Of a stretch of DNA of 64,000 nt, positions 1-10,932 are shown in pieces (positions within the stretch are counted from its first letter, which is position 1; the number at the start of each line of letters is the position of its first letter). The stretch lies in assembly GCA_031761405.1 (NCBI GenBank), contig JASEVX010000007.1, positions 43,478,411-43,542,410 on the forward strand, in the 5' to 3' direction. The notes beneath the pieces are model-generated. The model had not been told where the DNA came from. It worked only from the letters and a program-made list of their open reading frames with translations, and ran no database searches. This DNA is from Serripes groenlandicus (lineage: Eukaryota; Mollusca; Bivalvia; Cardiida; Cardiidae). Both the position numbers and the translations under genes were made by a program.

Positions 1-340
1 TAGTAAATTAAAAAAGACGTGATGACTGTTACACTAGTTCAGTGACATTTTAATACTAATTTGCGCTTTGCTATCTAAATCGTCTTAGCAGATATTAACG
101 AATTACATTAATGCCGCTGATTATTTTCCGCCTACAATTTAGTTAATATATTATTTGATAAAAAAATACCAATTGAAACGAGAAAGCAATGATGTTTTAT
201 TTAACCACTTTGGCATTGTCACAAAACGTCAAATTTTACGATGAAAGCGGCGTCATTTCATAGGTAAAAGTCACGGTACATGCTACTTAATTTCAATTGT
301 CCTTACGTTGTAGAGTTACTTAAAAAGACCTATATATAGA
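1..340. other. Intergenic, no gene recognised
   Basis: AT-rich sequence with no long open frame, no recognisable protein fragment on either strand and no repeat family that I can name. Confidence 0.5.
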
Positions 341-500
341 GGATAATTGTTTGTTTCAGTGTATTATCGAAATTTCTTTCATCGAGTGAAAAGCAAAGGT
401 GATATTTTCAAGAGTGGCGTAGCCACGAGTGAAAATATAACCCTTTGCTTTTCACGAGATGAAAGAAATTTCGATAATACACTGAAACAAATAATTATTC
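341..500. repeat. Long fold-back (near-perfect inverted repeat)
   Basis: The two arms (about 341-410 and 430-500) are reverse complements over roughly 65-70 bases with few mismatches. Both contain TGTTTCAGTGTATTATCG (or its complement) at the outer end. The centre is a small nested palindrome, GTGGCGTAGCCAC. As RNA it would form a hairpin of about 150 nt. A non-autonomous fold-back element is the simplest reading. I see no target duplication and no coding. Confidence 0.85.
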
Positions 501-1830
501 TATTTATTTTATGCTTCAAATAAAGATTTTTGAAAGTACGGAGGTGTAAAAAGTCGATGACTTGGTAATGCATTCCCCGTTGAGAGCCCCAAACCGATTT
601 ACACTAGCGTAGTAATCTCCAGGTGCAGAATTAAAAACAATGCGGCGGCCATTGAAATTGTTAAGCAGGTCTCGCTAAAAAAAAAAAGTGTCTATTTTAA
701 CCATTTCTTTTAAATGTAAAGGATATTAATTATTTCAATTGTCAAATAATCACGGAGATTTCTTGGATGGAAGTCTTTTGCGAAGGAAATTATGTTTTAT
801 ATCGCTTATCGGCGAAGTAAAAAAACCAAGTCAAAACGGGTCGACTCGATCGACCAAGATGGCTAGATCTTTATTGATAATGAAAACAAGCGACGTTCAT
901 TATTCATATATCATAGGAATATGCCTACTCTAAAGCTCTATTCTTACGATCACGATACATCTGATTTATTCGATGCCTGTTACTCGTTATATTTCGCATA
1001 TATGTTTATACTATGCCTGCAAACATATAAACGCAAATAGGACGATGTGTAAATATGAAAATCTAGCTTCATTCCCGTGTTCCTCCCGTGTAAACCTTAT
1101 TGAAATACTCCTCATTATAGCCATCTAAGTACAACTATCCACAATAGTAATTAATATCAAAACCATTCGAGCTACGGAACTATATTGCATACACTATCTA
1201 AGCAACAATTGATCTACAGTAAGGTACAGGTTCTTGCATACATGTAGAAGAATATGTCAATGTGTGTATTCATTGAATGACGTCACTGGTAAAGGGAAGT
1301 AAAGCTTGCCAATCTACGTACTTTCAATCATATCTTGTTTCCCTTGTTGTATTATGTGTAACTCTTTTAGATATGACATACTTATTCTAATACCAGTGAC
1401 ACAATACGATTTTAACATCACTACCACCCGGAACGTAGATAAGATATCTTATATACGTTCCTGCTACAACTATCATTTACATATAAACAGTGACTTGTGT
1501 TGATTCACGTCATTAAATGTAGGCCTTATGGGGGCATATTCAATGTGTTATCACATATTTAGATGCACAGACCATCTTTATTGTGTCGACAAATTAATTT
1601 CCACTCGTTTTGAGACTCATTTTTTTCATAAATTCTGTCAACAACATGGAGAAAAAATGTTGTTCCGTCAATTAAAAAGTCATAATCTCACTGGTTTCAC
1701 AAGTGAAATTATAGGATTATTATTTTATGAGAAATTTCTATAATTCATCAGTGGGCATGAAAGAAAATATAAGTAAACTCCATAATTAAACATATATAAA
1801 TCATGAAAGAAAGTAGTTCCGGCAAAAAAT
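501..1830. other. Intergenic, no gene recognised
   Basis: Only short open frames of 60-71 codons without any recognisable domain. Base composition is AT-rich throughout. No repeat is evident. Confidence 0.45.
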
Positions 1831-1899
1831 GGTAATTTCACTGCTTGAAAAGTGGTAATTTCACTGTTTGAAAATGGTAATTTCACTGTTTGAAAAAGT
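1831..1899. repeat. Short tandem repeat, about 24 bp x 3
   Basis: GGTAATTTCACTG(C/T)TTGAAAA occurs three times in a row with spacings of about 22-24 bases, followed by a partial copy. Confidence 0.8.
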
Positions 1900-2126
1900 G
1901 GATTACCAGTTTCTATTTCACTGAGATATCTCTATAATCCATCGATAGGCATTAAATAAATATATATATTTGTATGATATTATGAAATATATATGTTTTG
2001 GTGACTTATAGGCCCATGGGGCCGGGTGTTAATAATAATTGTTAAAGAATAAATGTAAACTATAAATGCTTTGTAACACATGTCACAATAATAAACAATT
2101 TACTTATATATATATAGGTCTTTTTA

Positions 2127-2191
2127 AGTTTTTACCAGCCTTAGTTACAAGCAGTTATGATAACTGCTTGTAACTAAGGCTGGTAAAAACT
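2127..2191. repeat. Perfect 65-bp palindrome
   Basis: Two 32-base arms around a single central G at 2159. The left arm begins AGTTTTTACCAGCC and the right arm ends GGCTGGTAAAAACT, with no mismatch. A (TA)n stretch lies just to the left. This is either a very young fold-back or a sequence maintained as a hairpin. Confidence 0.9.
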
Positions 2192-3027
2192 AACCTGTAA
2201 GCGCACTGACTTTGCAAAGACCCAGATCAGCCTGCGTCTGTGTATGTGTCTGTCCGGGTTAGCATGTGCGTCATGATTAGGCTGATCCGGGTCGATACTT
2301 TATGCAGGGTCCACAATGTTGGTTTTCTCGCGGGACGACTCATATATTTTACATCAAGAAATATACAATGGTGAAATGGATTGGACTGAAAGCTCATAGC
2401 TTAGTTTAGGGTCTCTCCAATAAAGATTAATTTACAGGAAGCACGGTGAATGTTTTACATGTTTAGAAAATATCTGCTTACTTTAGCTGTATAATTGATC
2501 ATACAAGAAAAATACCCAGAATAGTAACATTGAACCAGGTCCCACATATAAGGAGCAGAAATATCCTAATAAAAATTGACAAGGAAACATGACAAATACT
2601 GTTCATATACATTTAATTGTGTTTGACACATTGTAAAACAACACGGATAAACTTAAACAGCCGATATAGGAAGTTCGATATAGATTTGTATAGTGGAGCT
2701 TTCTGTCTTCCTTTCATATATTACAAAGTAAACTTTACATGTAGATAGTGTTTATTTAGTGTGCCCCTTCGCCTCCACAATATCCGTAATCAGAAGGAAA
2801 TAGAAGATCTTTTGTCGGGCATTACTTTTTTAACAAAATAATGCAAGATCCATTTCAAAGTTTAGGATTTGATTTGTAGACAAAGGGATGCTTTTGTACA
2901 ACACAATCATGTGTATAATAAGAAAAGTAAAGGCTTATGTGCTTCGTTCAGAGATGAAAATTTAACAAAATAATCAGACTTCGTGTCGACAATTCAGGGT
3001 CACCCGAGTCCCTCATTATAAGCAATA
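2192..3027. other. Intergenic, no gene recognised
   Basis: No open frame longer than about 60 codons, no recognisable protein similarity and no clear repeat structure. Confidence 0.45.
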
Positions 3028-3135
3028 TCCTCTTTTGCCGCAATGTTTTGAACTATATCCAATACTTCTACTTACATGTATAGCGTCTGTGGAGTCGTCT
3101 GCTGCACATTTGTTACAGGCCTATGTGGGAAAGAG
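3028..3135. repeat. Half copy of the TTAA palindromic MITE (old)
   Basis: Carries the family landmarks CTCTTTTGCCGCAATGTTTT, then GTCGTCTGCTGCA, then TATGTGGGAAAG in the usual order. The left arm is lost. Confidence 0.65.
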
Positions 3136-3227
3136 GTACATAGTGTTACTGAACATAATTAATTGAACCGAGTTTTGCGATTTAATTATTCTCCATAACA
3201 GGATCATTGGATGCTCACCGTTTCAAC

Positions 3228-3475
3228 AATTGTTCAGTCATATCACGGCGGCCTACTTTTGTATTCCCTGACTTTCTAAGACCAGTAGGCCTACACAACT
3301 TGCTTCCAAGCAACTTTTCCACACAGACTGTTAGCGCATTAGTGGAAAACGAATGACGCTTGTCACAGTGACTTTTGTCAAACGTCGGAAAGAATGTTGA
3401 CCGAGCTAGGGTTCGAACTCAAAACTATGATGAGACTGATCGGATGAACAGACCCTGAATCGCTAGAAGAGGCTC
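3228..3475 (-). repeat. tRNA-derived SINE, family 2
   Basis: On the minus strand this begins with a tRNA-like head in which GAGTTCGAACCCTAGCTCGG supplies a pol III B box. It continues through GTCCGACG-type spacer sequence and ends in the GGC(T/C)GCCGTGA tail that is also seen at 7755-7990. It is degenerate, so it is a relic rather than a tRNA gene. Confidence 0.65.
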
Positions 3476-3678
3476 TAGTATAATTATTCGATTAGCTTAA
3501 TCAGTTAACTTCAAGCAACAACTTACATACTGACCCTATCCCCGAAATAATTTGTTTGTGATGCCTTTGTACTCGAGGAACTTTGAAATCATTGTGGAAA
3601 GAAAGAAATTGATCAATTGTTCATCCAATCTTTCAGACAGTACATCAATGCATCATCTATTCATAAAGCAGACAACTC

Positions 3679-3960
3679 TTAACCCTTTTCTTACATACAG
3701 ACGCTTCCTGACTCCATTAGATGACATTTTTTAACATTATGGCAAAGGAAGAAATTACTCATTGAATATGTTTTCAACTTATTCAATAATTTGTTAACTC
3801 TTTCCTAATTGCAAACTATACGATAGATATGTAGACGACCTTGAAAACATTGAACAAATCTGTATATATTTTCAGATTCGTAATCATTTCTTATTTAGTA
3901 TACCCTTTCCCACATACAACACATCTGCATCAGACGACTTTGAAAACATGTTGGAAACAA
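3679..3960. repeat. Two decayed TTAA palindromic MITE fragments
   Basis: 3679-3795 starts TTAACCCTTTTCTTACATACAG and keeps the GAAGAAATTACTC core. 3898-3960 shows CCCTTTCCCACATACAAC and CAGACGACTTTGAAAAC. Both are older, diverged members. Confidence 0.65.
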
Positions 3961-4359
3961 TATGACACAGCCTATTGTATTGCCCTCAAAATATACCTAC
4001 GGATTTAAAATGTACAAATGATGCATTTCATGATACGCAAAAGCAGGGACGTAGATCTTATCTATGTCCCTGGGAAAAGGCTCTTTTCACGAATTCACAC
4101 AATTTAGATACGGCCATCCCTTTTAATAATTAAAAACATTTTTGTTTGTCCCTCAATACAACTTTGATTAAATAGGCCTAATGAATATATTCAAGTGTAA
4201 CATGGGCACAACCATATCCAAAGCAAGATACAGTTTTGCACGACCAACACAAAACCACTGATCTGTTTAAATCTCGCACAGGTACGAATCCATCTTGAGA
4301 CAAGATGCGGCCTATATTCCCTAACGAAGTATTAGTGACTATTGACGTATGCTAGGCCA

Positions 4360-4379
4360 GCCCTGTCCGGAAAGGTGTT
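4360..4379 (+). repeat. Left terminal inverted repeat of the transposon
   Basis: GCCCTGTCCGGAAAGGTGTT. All 20 bases match the reverse complement of 10913-10932. Confidence 0.92.
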
Positions 4380-4463
4380 ATCTGCCCGTGGCGCGATTAC
4401 GTCCCTTGCATTCTCAGAAATAATTCTACTTCCGGGGGGCATTTTCTAGAACAATCTATACAA

Positions 4464-6892
4464 ATGGCGACAAATAAAGAGAATGAATCAGCGATGCGTA
4501 AAGATTTGGATTTTGATAAGTTGAATGTTAGCGAGTTGAAATTGTATCTCCGTGATCATGGACAGTATGTATCAGGAGTTAAATCAGAGTTGATTAAACG
4601 CGCAAAAGGAACGGATATTCTTCGCAAACGACCGTTAAGCGAGTTGAGCTTGGAGGATGAGAATTTCGAAAAACGAAGGAACTTGGAAAGATTTGTTTCC
4701 CCATTAGGAGAAATATTACCGCATCCGTCGACCCTTAAACACGGTTGGATTGACGATTGTGAAAAAATACCAGACTTTTCAAACACAGAACTATACAATT
4801 ATTTAGTGCTAAGTCAAGGTCGAACAATTGACAAAGAACAAAACAATGCCAAAAGACAACTAAAAGCAAAAGTGTTTTATGAGGATAGACATGTGCATTC
4901 AGTACAGTACCATGGAATTGATCACCAAATCACTCACTGTTTCGTACGGGCCAAAGTCATCCCATCCATGCCAACCCTCAATGAAAAGAAGAAGCCAGAT
5001 TATATAGTTTGGATAAGTATGTCTAAAGTAACGGGGCATATCCATGCAGCTGGGTGCGAATGTAGTGCTGGGTACGTACATCAATAAAAATATGTTTGCT
5101 TTTGTGTATAACAACCAACATGTATACTGTAAACAAGCTGCTTTATTCCATTGTCTTTTTCAATTATATAATAAACATAATTATCACATAAGTTGAGTTA
5201 CTGGCAACTATTTATTATGTAGTTAACTTAATAAACAGTATTAGTATACACAGGGTGACTATATTTCATTATAGTCACCCTGGTATACATCATGTGACTT
5301 TGTAACGTTAAATTCTCATATACTCATCATGGGCAATTTTTTACTGTCTTATGCTATGACTGACGCGCATGCCATGTATACTGTTCATATGTGGTGTTAT
5401 ATTGAAGTAACCATGTTCACCTCAAAATAAGGGTACAGAAAAAAAAGAATAAGCTTGTAATTTTGTTTGGTATAATAAAATAAATAGTGCATGTCAACAT
5501 TCTGGTAAATACTGTTAACCTCGACTTCGCCTCGGGTAACAGTATCTTCCTCATGTTGACAATGTGTACTGTCTCACTGGATGCCATGCAATATTTATAT
5601 ATTGTTTACTTCAGAATGGTCATAAATATGTGGCCTATATATGATACAAATCATACGATTACTTGTTGTGCCTAACTTACGACATTGTATTGGATGTGAG
5701 CATTTAACAATTCTAAATAAAATTTGTTTTATCTCTTTTTAGTGAAGGGGAATCCTGTAACCATATAGCGGCAGTACTCCATGGACTGATTGACATTACA
5801 GAAAAAAAGAAAGAAGGTCTCCATGCGTCTACATCAAACACGTGTAAATGGAATCAACCGCGCAAACGAAAACTGAGCCCACAAAAATCACAGGACATAA
5901 CATTTAAAAAGTGTAAATGGACTCCAGAGGTTCAAAATTCCATTGTAGAAAAGTCACCATCAAAAGAAACTGTTTTAACCGTGACACAAGTGAACATTAA
6001 AAACTTTGCTAGTAAATTGAGGCAATGTGCACCACATGCTGCATGGTTATTAACACGACCAGAAACAGTTTTGATTAAAGATCCGAAACAACAGTTACCA
6101 GAAATACACAACATAACATTTAATTATGCAGACAGCGTTAAACTAGACAGTGAGAAATGCAGAGACTTTTTTCAATCTTATAGCAGTAATCAACGTTTGT
6201 CTGATGACGATTGTAAAAAGACTGAAAAAATTACTCGTGGACAAATTAAGAATAAGCTTTGGAAGAAAGCCCGTATCGGTCGTGTTACATCATCCAACTT
6301 TGGTGCGATATGTAAATGTAAAAACAGTGAACCAGTAAGTGTCATTAAAACTGTCATGGGTTATAATCGCTTTTCAAACGCGAGTGTTAAATGGGGACGT
6401 GACCATGAACCAGCAGCTAGACGGAAGTATGTACTAGTTAAAAAGGATGCTGGTCATAAGATATCTGTAACTGATACGGGACTATATGTTAAAACCGACA
6501 TCCCATTTCTTGGTTCCAGTCCGGATGGTTTAGTGAACGATAATGGCCAAAATGGTGTTCTAGAGGTCAAGTGTCCATTTAAATGGAGACTTTCCAAAAT
6601 TGATGATGCTTCCAAAGATTCTCAATTCTGTTGTGAAATAAACAAGGACCAAGTTCAGCTTAAACGTAATCATAATTACTATTATCAAGTGCAAGCCCAG
6701 ATGGCTCTTACAAACTCATCATGGTGTGACTTCGTGATTTGGACATTATCCGATATACATATTGAACGGATTTCGTTCAATGAACAATTTTGGCAAGATT
6801 GTCTTGTTAAAGTCATCGAATTTTATCAGAAGTTTGTTCTCCCTGAACTTTTCTCATGTCGTGTGCAAAGAGGAAAATGTTTATATGATTAA
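4464..6892 (+). CDS. Transposon-encoded SAP/SWIM/YqaJ-type nuclease, 2 exons
   Basis: Exons are 4464-5071 and 5743-6892, with a GTACGT donor and a TTTTTAG acceptor; together they encode about 585 aa. A SAP DNA-binding motif spans residues 18-49 (KLNVSELKLYLRDHG). A SWIM zinc finger, CxCx7CxH, uses C198, C200, C208 and H210; it is split by the intron, and joining the exons completes it, which supports the splice. The C-terminal half is a lambda-exonuclease-fold YqaJ domain: GRDHEPAAR (E425), LGSSPDG (D464), LEVKCP (E477, K479) and YYYQVQAQM (about 515-523), so the metal-binding D...ExK core and the glutamine motif are intact. YqaJ proteins are phage-type exonuclease/recombinases; here the role is presumably processing or pairing of DNA ends during transposition, in the nucleus (inference). 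The start was chosen because it is the first ATG after the TIR and leads directly into the SAP motif. A 13-bp-arm hairpin sits in the intron at 5251-5282. Confidence 0.9.
5251..5282. repeat. Small perfect hairpin in the nuclease intron
   Basis: CAGGGTGACTATA, a 6-base loop, then TATAGTCACCCTG. The hairpin is flanked by GTATACA and GTATAC. Its function is unknown; it could be the remains of a small fold-back insertion. Confidence 0.8.
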
Positions 6893-7150
6893 ACGCAAAC
6901 AAATCATCCAGACTTTAAAGTAGTCTACTTAGTGACAAACTGTAAAAAAATAGTTCAATGTTGACTTTTTTCATTTTTATTTAGTTTAAGTTTGTTTTAA
7001 TGTATCATTTATTGATCCCATCATGAGAAGTTATTACAATATATTGTGATATTTCAATGTTGATTTGATTTTGTTTGTGTAAAATATTAGGATGTTTGTT
7101 GTTTTCTGTATAGGTTAACTCTTTGTACAGTCTTGATGAATGTTTTATCC

Positions 7151-7700
7151 TTCCACCATAATTCCTTATCCCTTTTCCTCATATAGACACTTTCTGGCAC
7201 CTCTGGAGCAGACAGCTTTTTCAAAAACATAGTGACAAAAGAAGAAATTGCTCAAAATATTCAATTTCTCCTTTTGCCACAATGTTTTCCACTTTTAGTC
7301 ATAGGTTATCCATTCAATTATAGAGATTTTCCTTCCACCATAATTCCTTATCCCTTTTCCTCATAAAGACACTTTCTGGCACCTCTGCAGCAGACAGCTT
7401 TTTCAAAAACATAGTGACAAAAGAAGAAATTGCTCAAAATATTCAATTTCTCCTTTTGCCACAATGTTTTCCACTTTTAGTCATAGGTTATCCATTCAAT
7501 TATAGAGATTTTCCTTCCACCATAATTCCTTATCCCTTTTCCTCATATAGACACTTTCTGGCACCTCTGCAGCAGACAGCTTTTTCAAAAACATAGTGAC
7601 AAAAGAAGAAATTGCTCAAAATATTCAATTTCTCCTTTTGCCACAAAGTTTTCCACTTTTAGTCATAGGTTATCCATTCAATTATAGAGATTTTCCTTTT
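7151..7700. repeat. Tandem array of MITE-derived units, period about 182 bp
   Basis: Three near-identical copies start at about 7151, 7331 and 7513, each with CCTTATCCCTTTTCCTCATA...GCAGACAGCTTTTTC...AGAAATTGCTCAAAATATTC...CATAGGTTATCCATTC. They correspond to most of the TTAA palindromic MITE but lack its closing arm, so tandem duplication happened after truncation. Confidence 0.88.
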
Positions 7701-7754
7701 TTGACTACATTTCTTCAGTCGTCTAATGCGGAATTGTCATATGAGGCAAAGGGT

Positions 7755-7990
7755 TAACTCTTTTCCCTGGTAGCTCAGTCTGTATGGATGTGAGCTGTCA
7801 ATCCAGGGGTTGTGAGTTTGATCCCAAGCTCGGCCCTTTTTCTTTCCGACAATGGACAAAAAACACTTTGACACGCGTCATTCGTCTTCTACCAATTGGG
7901 TAACGGTCTATATGGAAAATCAGCCAGTTGCTTGGAAAGAAACGCAGAATAAATGAACTGGCTGCCGTGAAATGACTGAAAAACTGCAGC
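7755..7990 (+). repeat. tRNA-derived SINE, family 2
   Basis: The tRNA-like head contains TGGTAGCTCAGTCTGTATGG (A box) and GGTTGTGAGTTTGATCC (B box). A conserved body with GACACGCGTCATTCGTC follows and the tail is GAACTGGCTGCCGTGAAATG. It is inserted in the transposon spacer. Confidence 0.72.
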
Positions 7991-8628
7991 AGGCCACTTT
8001 AGAAAACATTGCGGCAAAATGATTTATTGCTTATAATGAGCAATTAATAATAACTTTTGAGTTAGAGCCTCACCAGTCACCTGCTATTGAATATCTCTAA
8101 AATTGAAAGTATAATTTCCCTATAATCATTGGAATGAGTTGAAAACATTGTGACAACAGGAGAAATTGACCCTTAGCAAAATGAGCAATTTCTACTTTTT
8201 CCACAGTTTGCAATGATTGTCTGATCAATGTTTATGCAGCAATGAGGATCTACATATGGATAAGGTTTAGCCAGCACTTGCTTATTTTCATTATGATATA
8301 TAAACACCAAAAATATGTATTTTTAAATATTTTAATTTCGTTTCATATTAAATTAATATTAATAACGAAGTAAACAATATGAATTGAAAATCAGGTTTTT
8401 GTCTTATTTTTACATTACAATTCATTTATTGGAGTTGTCCAATTGATCATCAAAGTCAGGACTAATTTCTTTTCATGATAATGGAGACCTCAGGTGCAAG
8501 GTATGGGTGGCACCCATCCATGCACTTTAAATGACCTGTACTAAAGGTCTCCATATATACTGGGCACTTGTATATATGTTAAATGGAATTATAACAGTAA
8601 ATTCTTTTAAAATTAATATTTAATTATT

Positions 8629-8770
8629 AACCCTGTCTCTCATATAGAATTAGTGTCAAAAGAAGAAATTGCACAAAACATGCAGTTTCTCCTTTTGCCA
8701 CAATGTTTTCCACTTTTAGTCATAGGTTATTCATTCAATTTAATAAAGAGATTTTCTATGTTTTGACACA
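8629..8770. repeat. TTAA MITE, truncated copy
   Basis: Contains CCCTGTCTCTCATATAGAA, AAGAAGAAATTGCACAAAAC and TTTGCCACAATGTTTTCCAC, followed by GTCATAGGTTATTCATTC. The terminal GGGAAAGGGTTAA arm is missing. Confidence 0.75.
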
Positions 8771-8774
8771 ATCT

Positions 8775-8901
8775 CTAGACTAAGCCCATTGGTGAAAGAC
8801 AAATGACGCATGTCAAACGTCGGAAAGAAAGTTGGCTGAGCCGGGATTCGAACTCATAACCCCTGGATTGACAGTCCGCGTCGCTACCGACTGATATATA
8901 A
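8775..8901 (-). repeat. tRNA-derived SINE, family 2, truncated
   Basis: Read on the minus strand, GTTATGAGTTCGAATCCCGG is a B box followed by the CTCAGCC...GACGTTTGACATGCGTCATT body shared with the copies at 3228 and 7755. Confidence 0.68.
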
Positions 8902-8969
8902 TGGTTTATAGAAATATCTATATAAAGCTATAAAGCTTTGATAACAAACAAACAATAATAATATAAAAA

Positions 8970-10808
8970 TTATGGATCATCATGAACCAGAGGAAATTGA
9001 AGATTTGAAAGATCAACACATATTTTTAACATCTTAGACACTCTTTTTGATAAAGTTATTGGTATTACACCACTAAGTATACGAAAGTTTTTAACACGTT
9101 CCATTGCCCTCTCTACGTCAATGCGTAAGTTGGCAATTCTACGCGTTTCCTCAACTTCTCTCCTAGAAAACCGGTGTGTTTTGAATGGAGGTATTATCAT
9201 ATCTATCCCTAAGGGCGTGGTTAAGTCTGTTATTAAAAATCCCTTGTCTGCCATAATCGCGTCACCTTTCTCGCATAACTCCAATATACCACACTGTTTT
9301 GTAATTTGTTTGTCACTGATGCTTCCTGACCACAAGTCTGACACAAATGTAATAATTCCAGCTGGACTAATACCTAATAGTGCTTTATAAGTCATATGGG
9401 ACTTGTAGCTGGAAAACATCAACGACTTATTTGACAAAGATTGAGGTGTCTCTGTAAAAAATTCTGTACAGTCGATTATGACACGACAGTTAGGATATTT
9501 CCTACTGAACTTGTTTGGCATAAATTTGTTGACAAGTTCTCTGCTTGGCCAATCGGTCAAGAACGCAAGTTTTAAATGTAAATATTCAATCCATTTCTCA
9601 CATATGACTCCACATGTAGATTTTGATATGAAAAATCTGTCTGCTAAATCTCCTAATAAAAGCCCGAGTCTTAACCTCATTAACACAATAAAAAATTCAT
9701 CAATTAGACGAAGACTTCTTGGACGCCCTGTTCCTGAATTTGAATTAGATGCATTTCTTTTGGTTTTTTCAGATGCATCACTCATTTCATCAAACAACGT
9801 ATAAAATACTTGCTTATTTGGCACTCCCGTGTAAAACATACACTTTTCATCAGAGTTGATGTCTTCGATTGTCACTGTTGGTTTGTTACACTGTGTGCCT
9901 GAATTTGCAAATGTTTTGATTGGCACTGGCTCGGATTTTTGTAAACAGTCACAAAGTTTTGTGGCATAATAAGTTTCATGTTCGTCAAAGATCATTTCGG
10001 TTTGTGTGGAGGCATCAGATTTATCTGTATTTGGTGTTTGTGTGCATACTGAGGTACTTGAAATCCAAATGTGTGTTTGGCAGTCCTTATTTAAAGTGTT
10101 ATTTATGCCATCAATTTTAACTAGACCCACATAATCATGAAACAGTAAAGATGTTTGCTCCGATGTATGGCCACTTTTGAGGTTGACTGTTTGTCCACGG
10201 GGCTCTGGCTTCTCCAATTGTTGCACGTTGTCGTCAATGACCATTAGAGTGATGTTTTCCAACTGAAATTAAAATAAAATAAAAATGTAAGTCCATATCT
10301 ACAAAAGTTCAATACATATTGAATACAAATTCAACAAAAGAAAGAAATAAGAAAAATTACCCCACACCCATCGGTTTTCTAATAAACTTTACAATTTTAT
10401 TGTGAGAAGAAAATAAATAATTAGAAAATAACCCCATCCATCGGTTTTCTAATAAACTTTACAATTTTATTGTGAAAAAGTCACTTTTCATTATTTTTTT
10501 ATTATTATTTAATTGTTTTAACATGAACATATGCTTACGGTAGTTGTGTTGAAACGTCTTTCACCAAACATCGATGGAACCATATTCTTCTGAAATTCGC
10601 CACCGACGAAGTGTTCAGAACATAGACGTTGAGAGTCGTTGTGTTTGAAGCCCTTTTTCAATAGTTTGATTCGTCGTATCCATGCATTCCTAACACTGTC
10701 ATTTGTAGGAAACCTATGCAACGAAACAGTACGTCCATTTACGTTTTTCCCTCGATAATGTGAGCATACGGTACAATAATGTCGCTTTGTTGGTGTTAAA
10801 TCTTCCAT
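8970..10808 (-). CDS. THAP + DDE (DDE_Tnp_4-like) transposase, 2 exons
   Basis: Read on the minus strand: exon 1 is 10808-10539 and exon 2 is 10262-8970, with a GTAAGC donor and a TTTCAG acceptor; phases agree and the protein is about 520 aa. The start at 10808 has a good AAAATGG context and puts the THAP finger at residues 9-70: C12-x2-C15, HRFP (P34), W43 and C63-x2-H66-F67. After a Ser/Thr-rich linker comes an RNase-H-fold core: IIDCTEFF (D354), SDLWSGSISDKQ (D407), MADKGF and RIDVERAMERVKNFR (E474), the pattern of the DDE_Tnp_4/Harbinger-like group. Its role would be binding the TIRs through the THAP finger and cutting and joining DNA. It converges on the nuclease gene of the same element. 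No frameshift or stop is seen, so the protein is plausibly active. A longer N-terminus from 10904 is open but extends towards the TIR and is less likely. Confidence 0.9.
10263..10538 (-). other. Intron of the transposase gene with a direct repeat
   Basis: This 276-bp intron contains two copies, about 70 bp apart (near 10371 and 10440), of a ~40-base stretch with TCGGTTTTCTAATAAAC and TTTACAATTTTATTGTGA. The rest is A/T-rich. Confidence 0.75.
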
Positions 10809-10912
10809 TTTGACAAAACCTCTCCGGAAGTGACTGAAAACAGCGCGCTGACCGTTATCGATTTCTATTTGTAGAGAGTAGCGCAAAGGGAAGTAAAAAA
10901 TCAAAGTACGGC

Positions 10913-10932
10913 AACACCTTTCCGGACAGGGC
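10913..10932 (-). repeat. Right terminal inverted repeat of the transposon
   Basis: AACACCTTTCCGGACAGGGC, the exact reverse complement of 4360-4379. Confidence 0.92.

Larger units (their letters stand above)
6893..8969. other. Spacer between the two transposon genes, filled with repeats
   Basis: After the nuclease stop this convergent spacer holds about 250 bases of AT-rich 3' sequence, a triple array of MITE-derived units (7151-7700), a + strand SINE (7755-7990), MITE-like scraps near 8130-8220, a MITE piece (8629-8770) and a - strand SINE (8775-8901). No additional gene is visible. The 3' UTRs and poly(A) signals of both genes presumably lie at its edges (AATAAA-like strings occur, none decisive). 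Confidence 0.7.
4360..10932. mobile_element. Complete two-gene DNA transposon, ISL2EU-type
   Basis: The 6,573-bp element is bounded by a perfect 20-bp terminal inverted repeat. It contains two intron-bearing genes pointing towards each other: a SAP/SWIM/YqaJ nuclease from the left end and a THAP/DDE transposase from the right end. Each start codon lies about 85-105 bases inside its TIR. The pairing of a THAP-DDE transposase with a YqaJ nuclease is what I recall for the ISL2EU superfamily in Repbase; the name should be checked. I find no matching direct duplication next to the TIRs (left flank ends GGCCA, right flank begins TATAG). The spacer between the genes (6893-8969) holds later insertions: a triple fold-back array, two SINEs and a further MITE piece. 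Both reading frames are open, so the proteins may still be functional, although the insertions argue that this copy is not brand new. Confidence 0.88.

Noticed and set aside
4556..5114. Minus-strand frames opposite the nuclease exon 1
   Set aside because: They lack any domain and lie opposite the SAP/SWIM coding exon, which has clear protein motifs.
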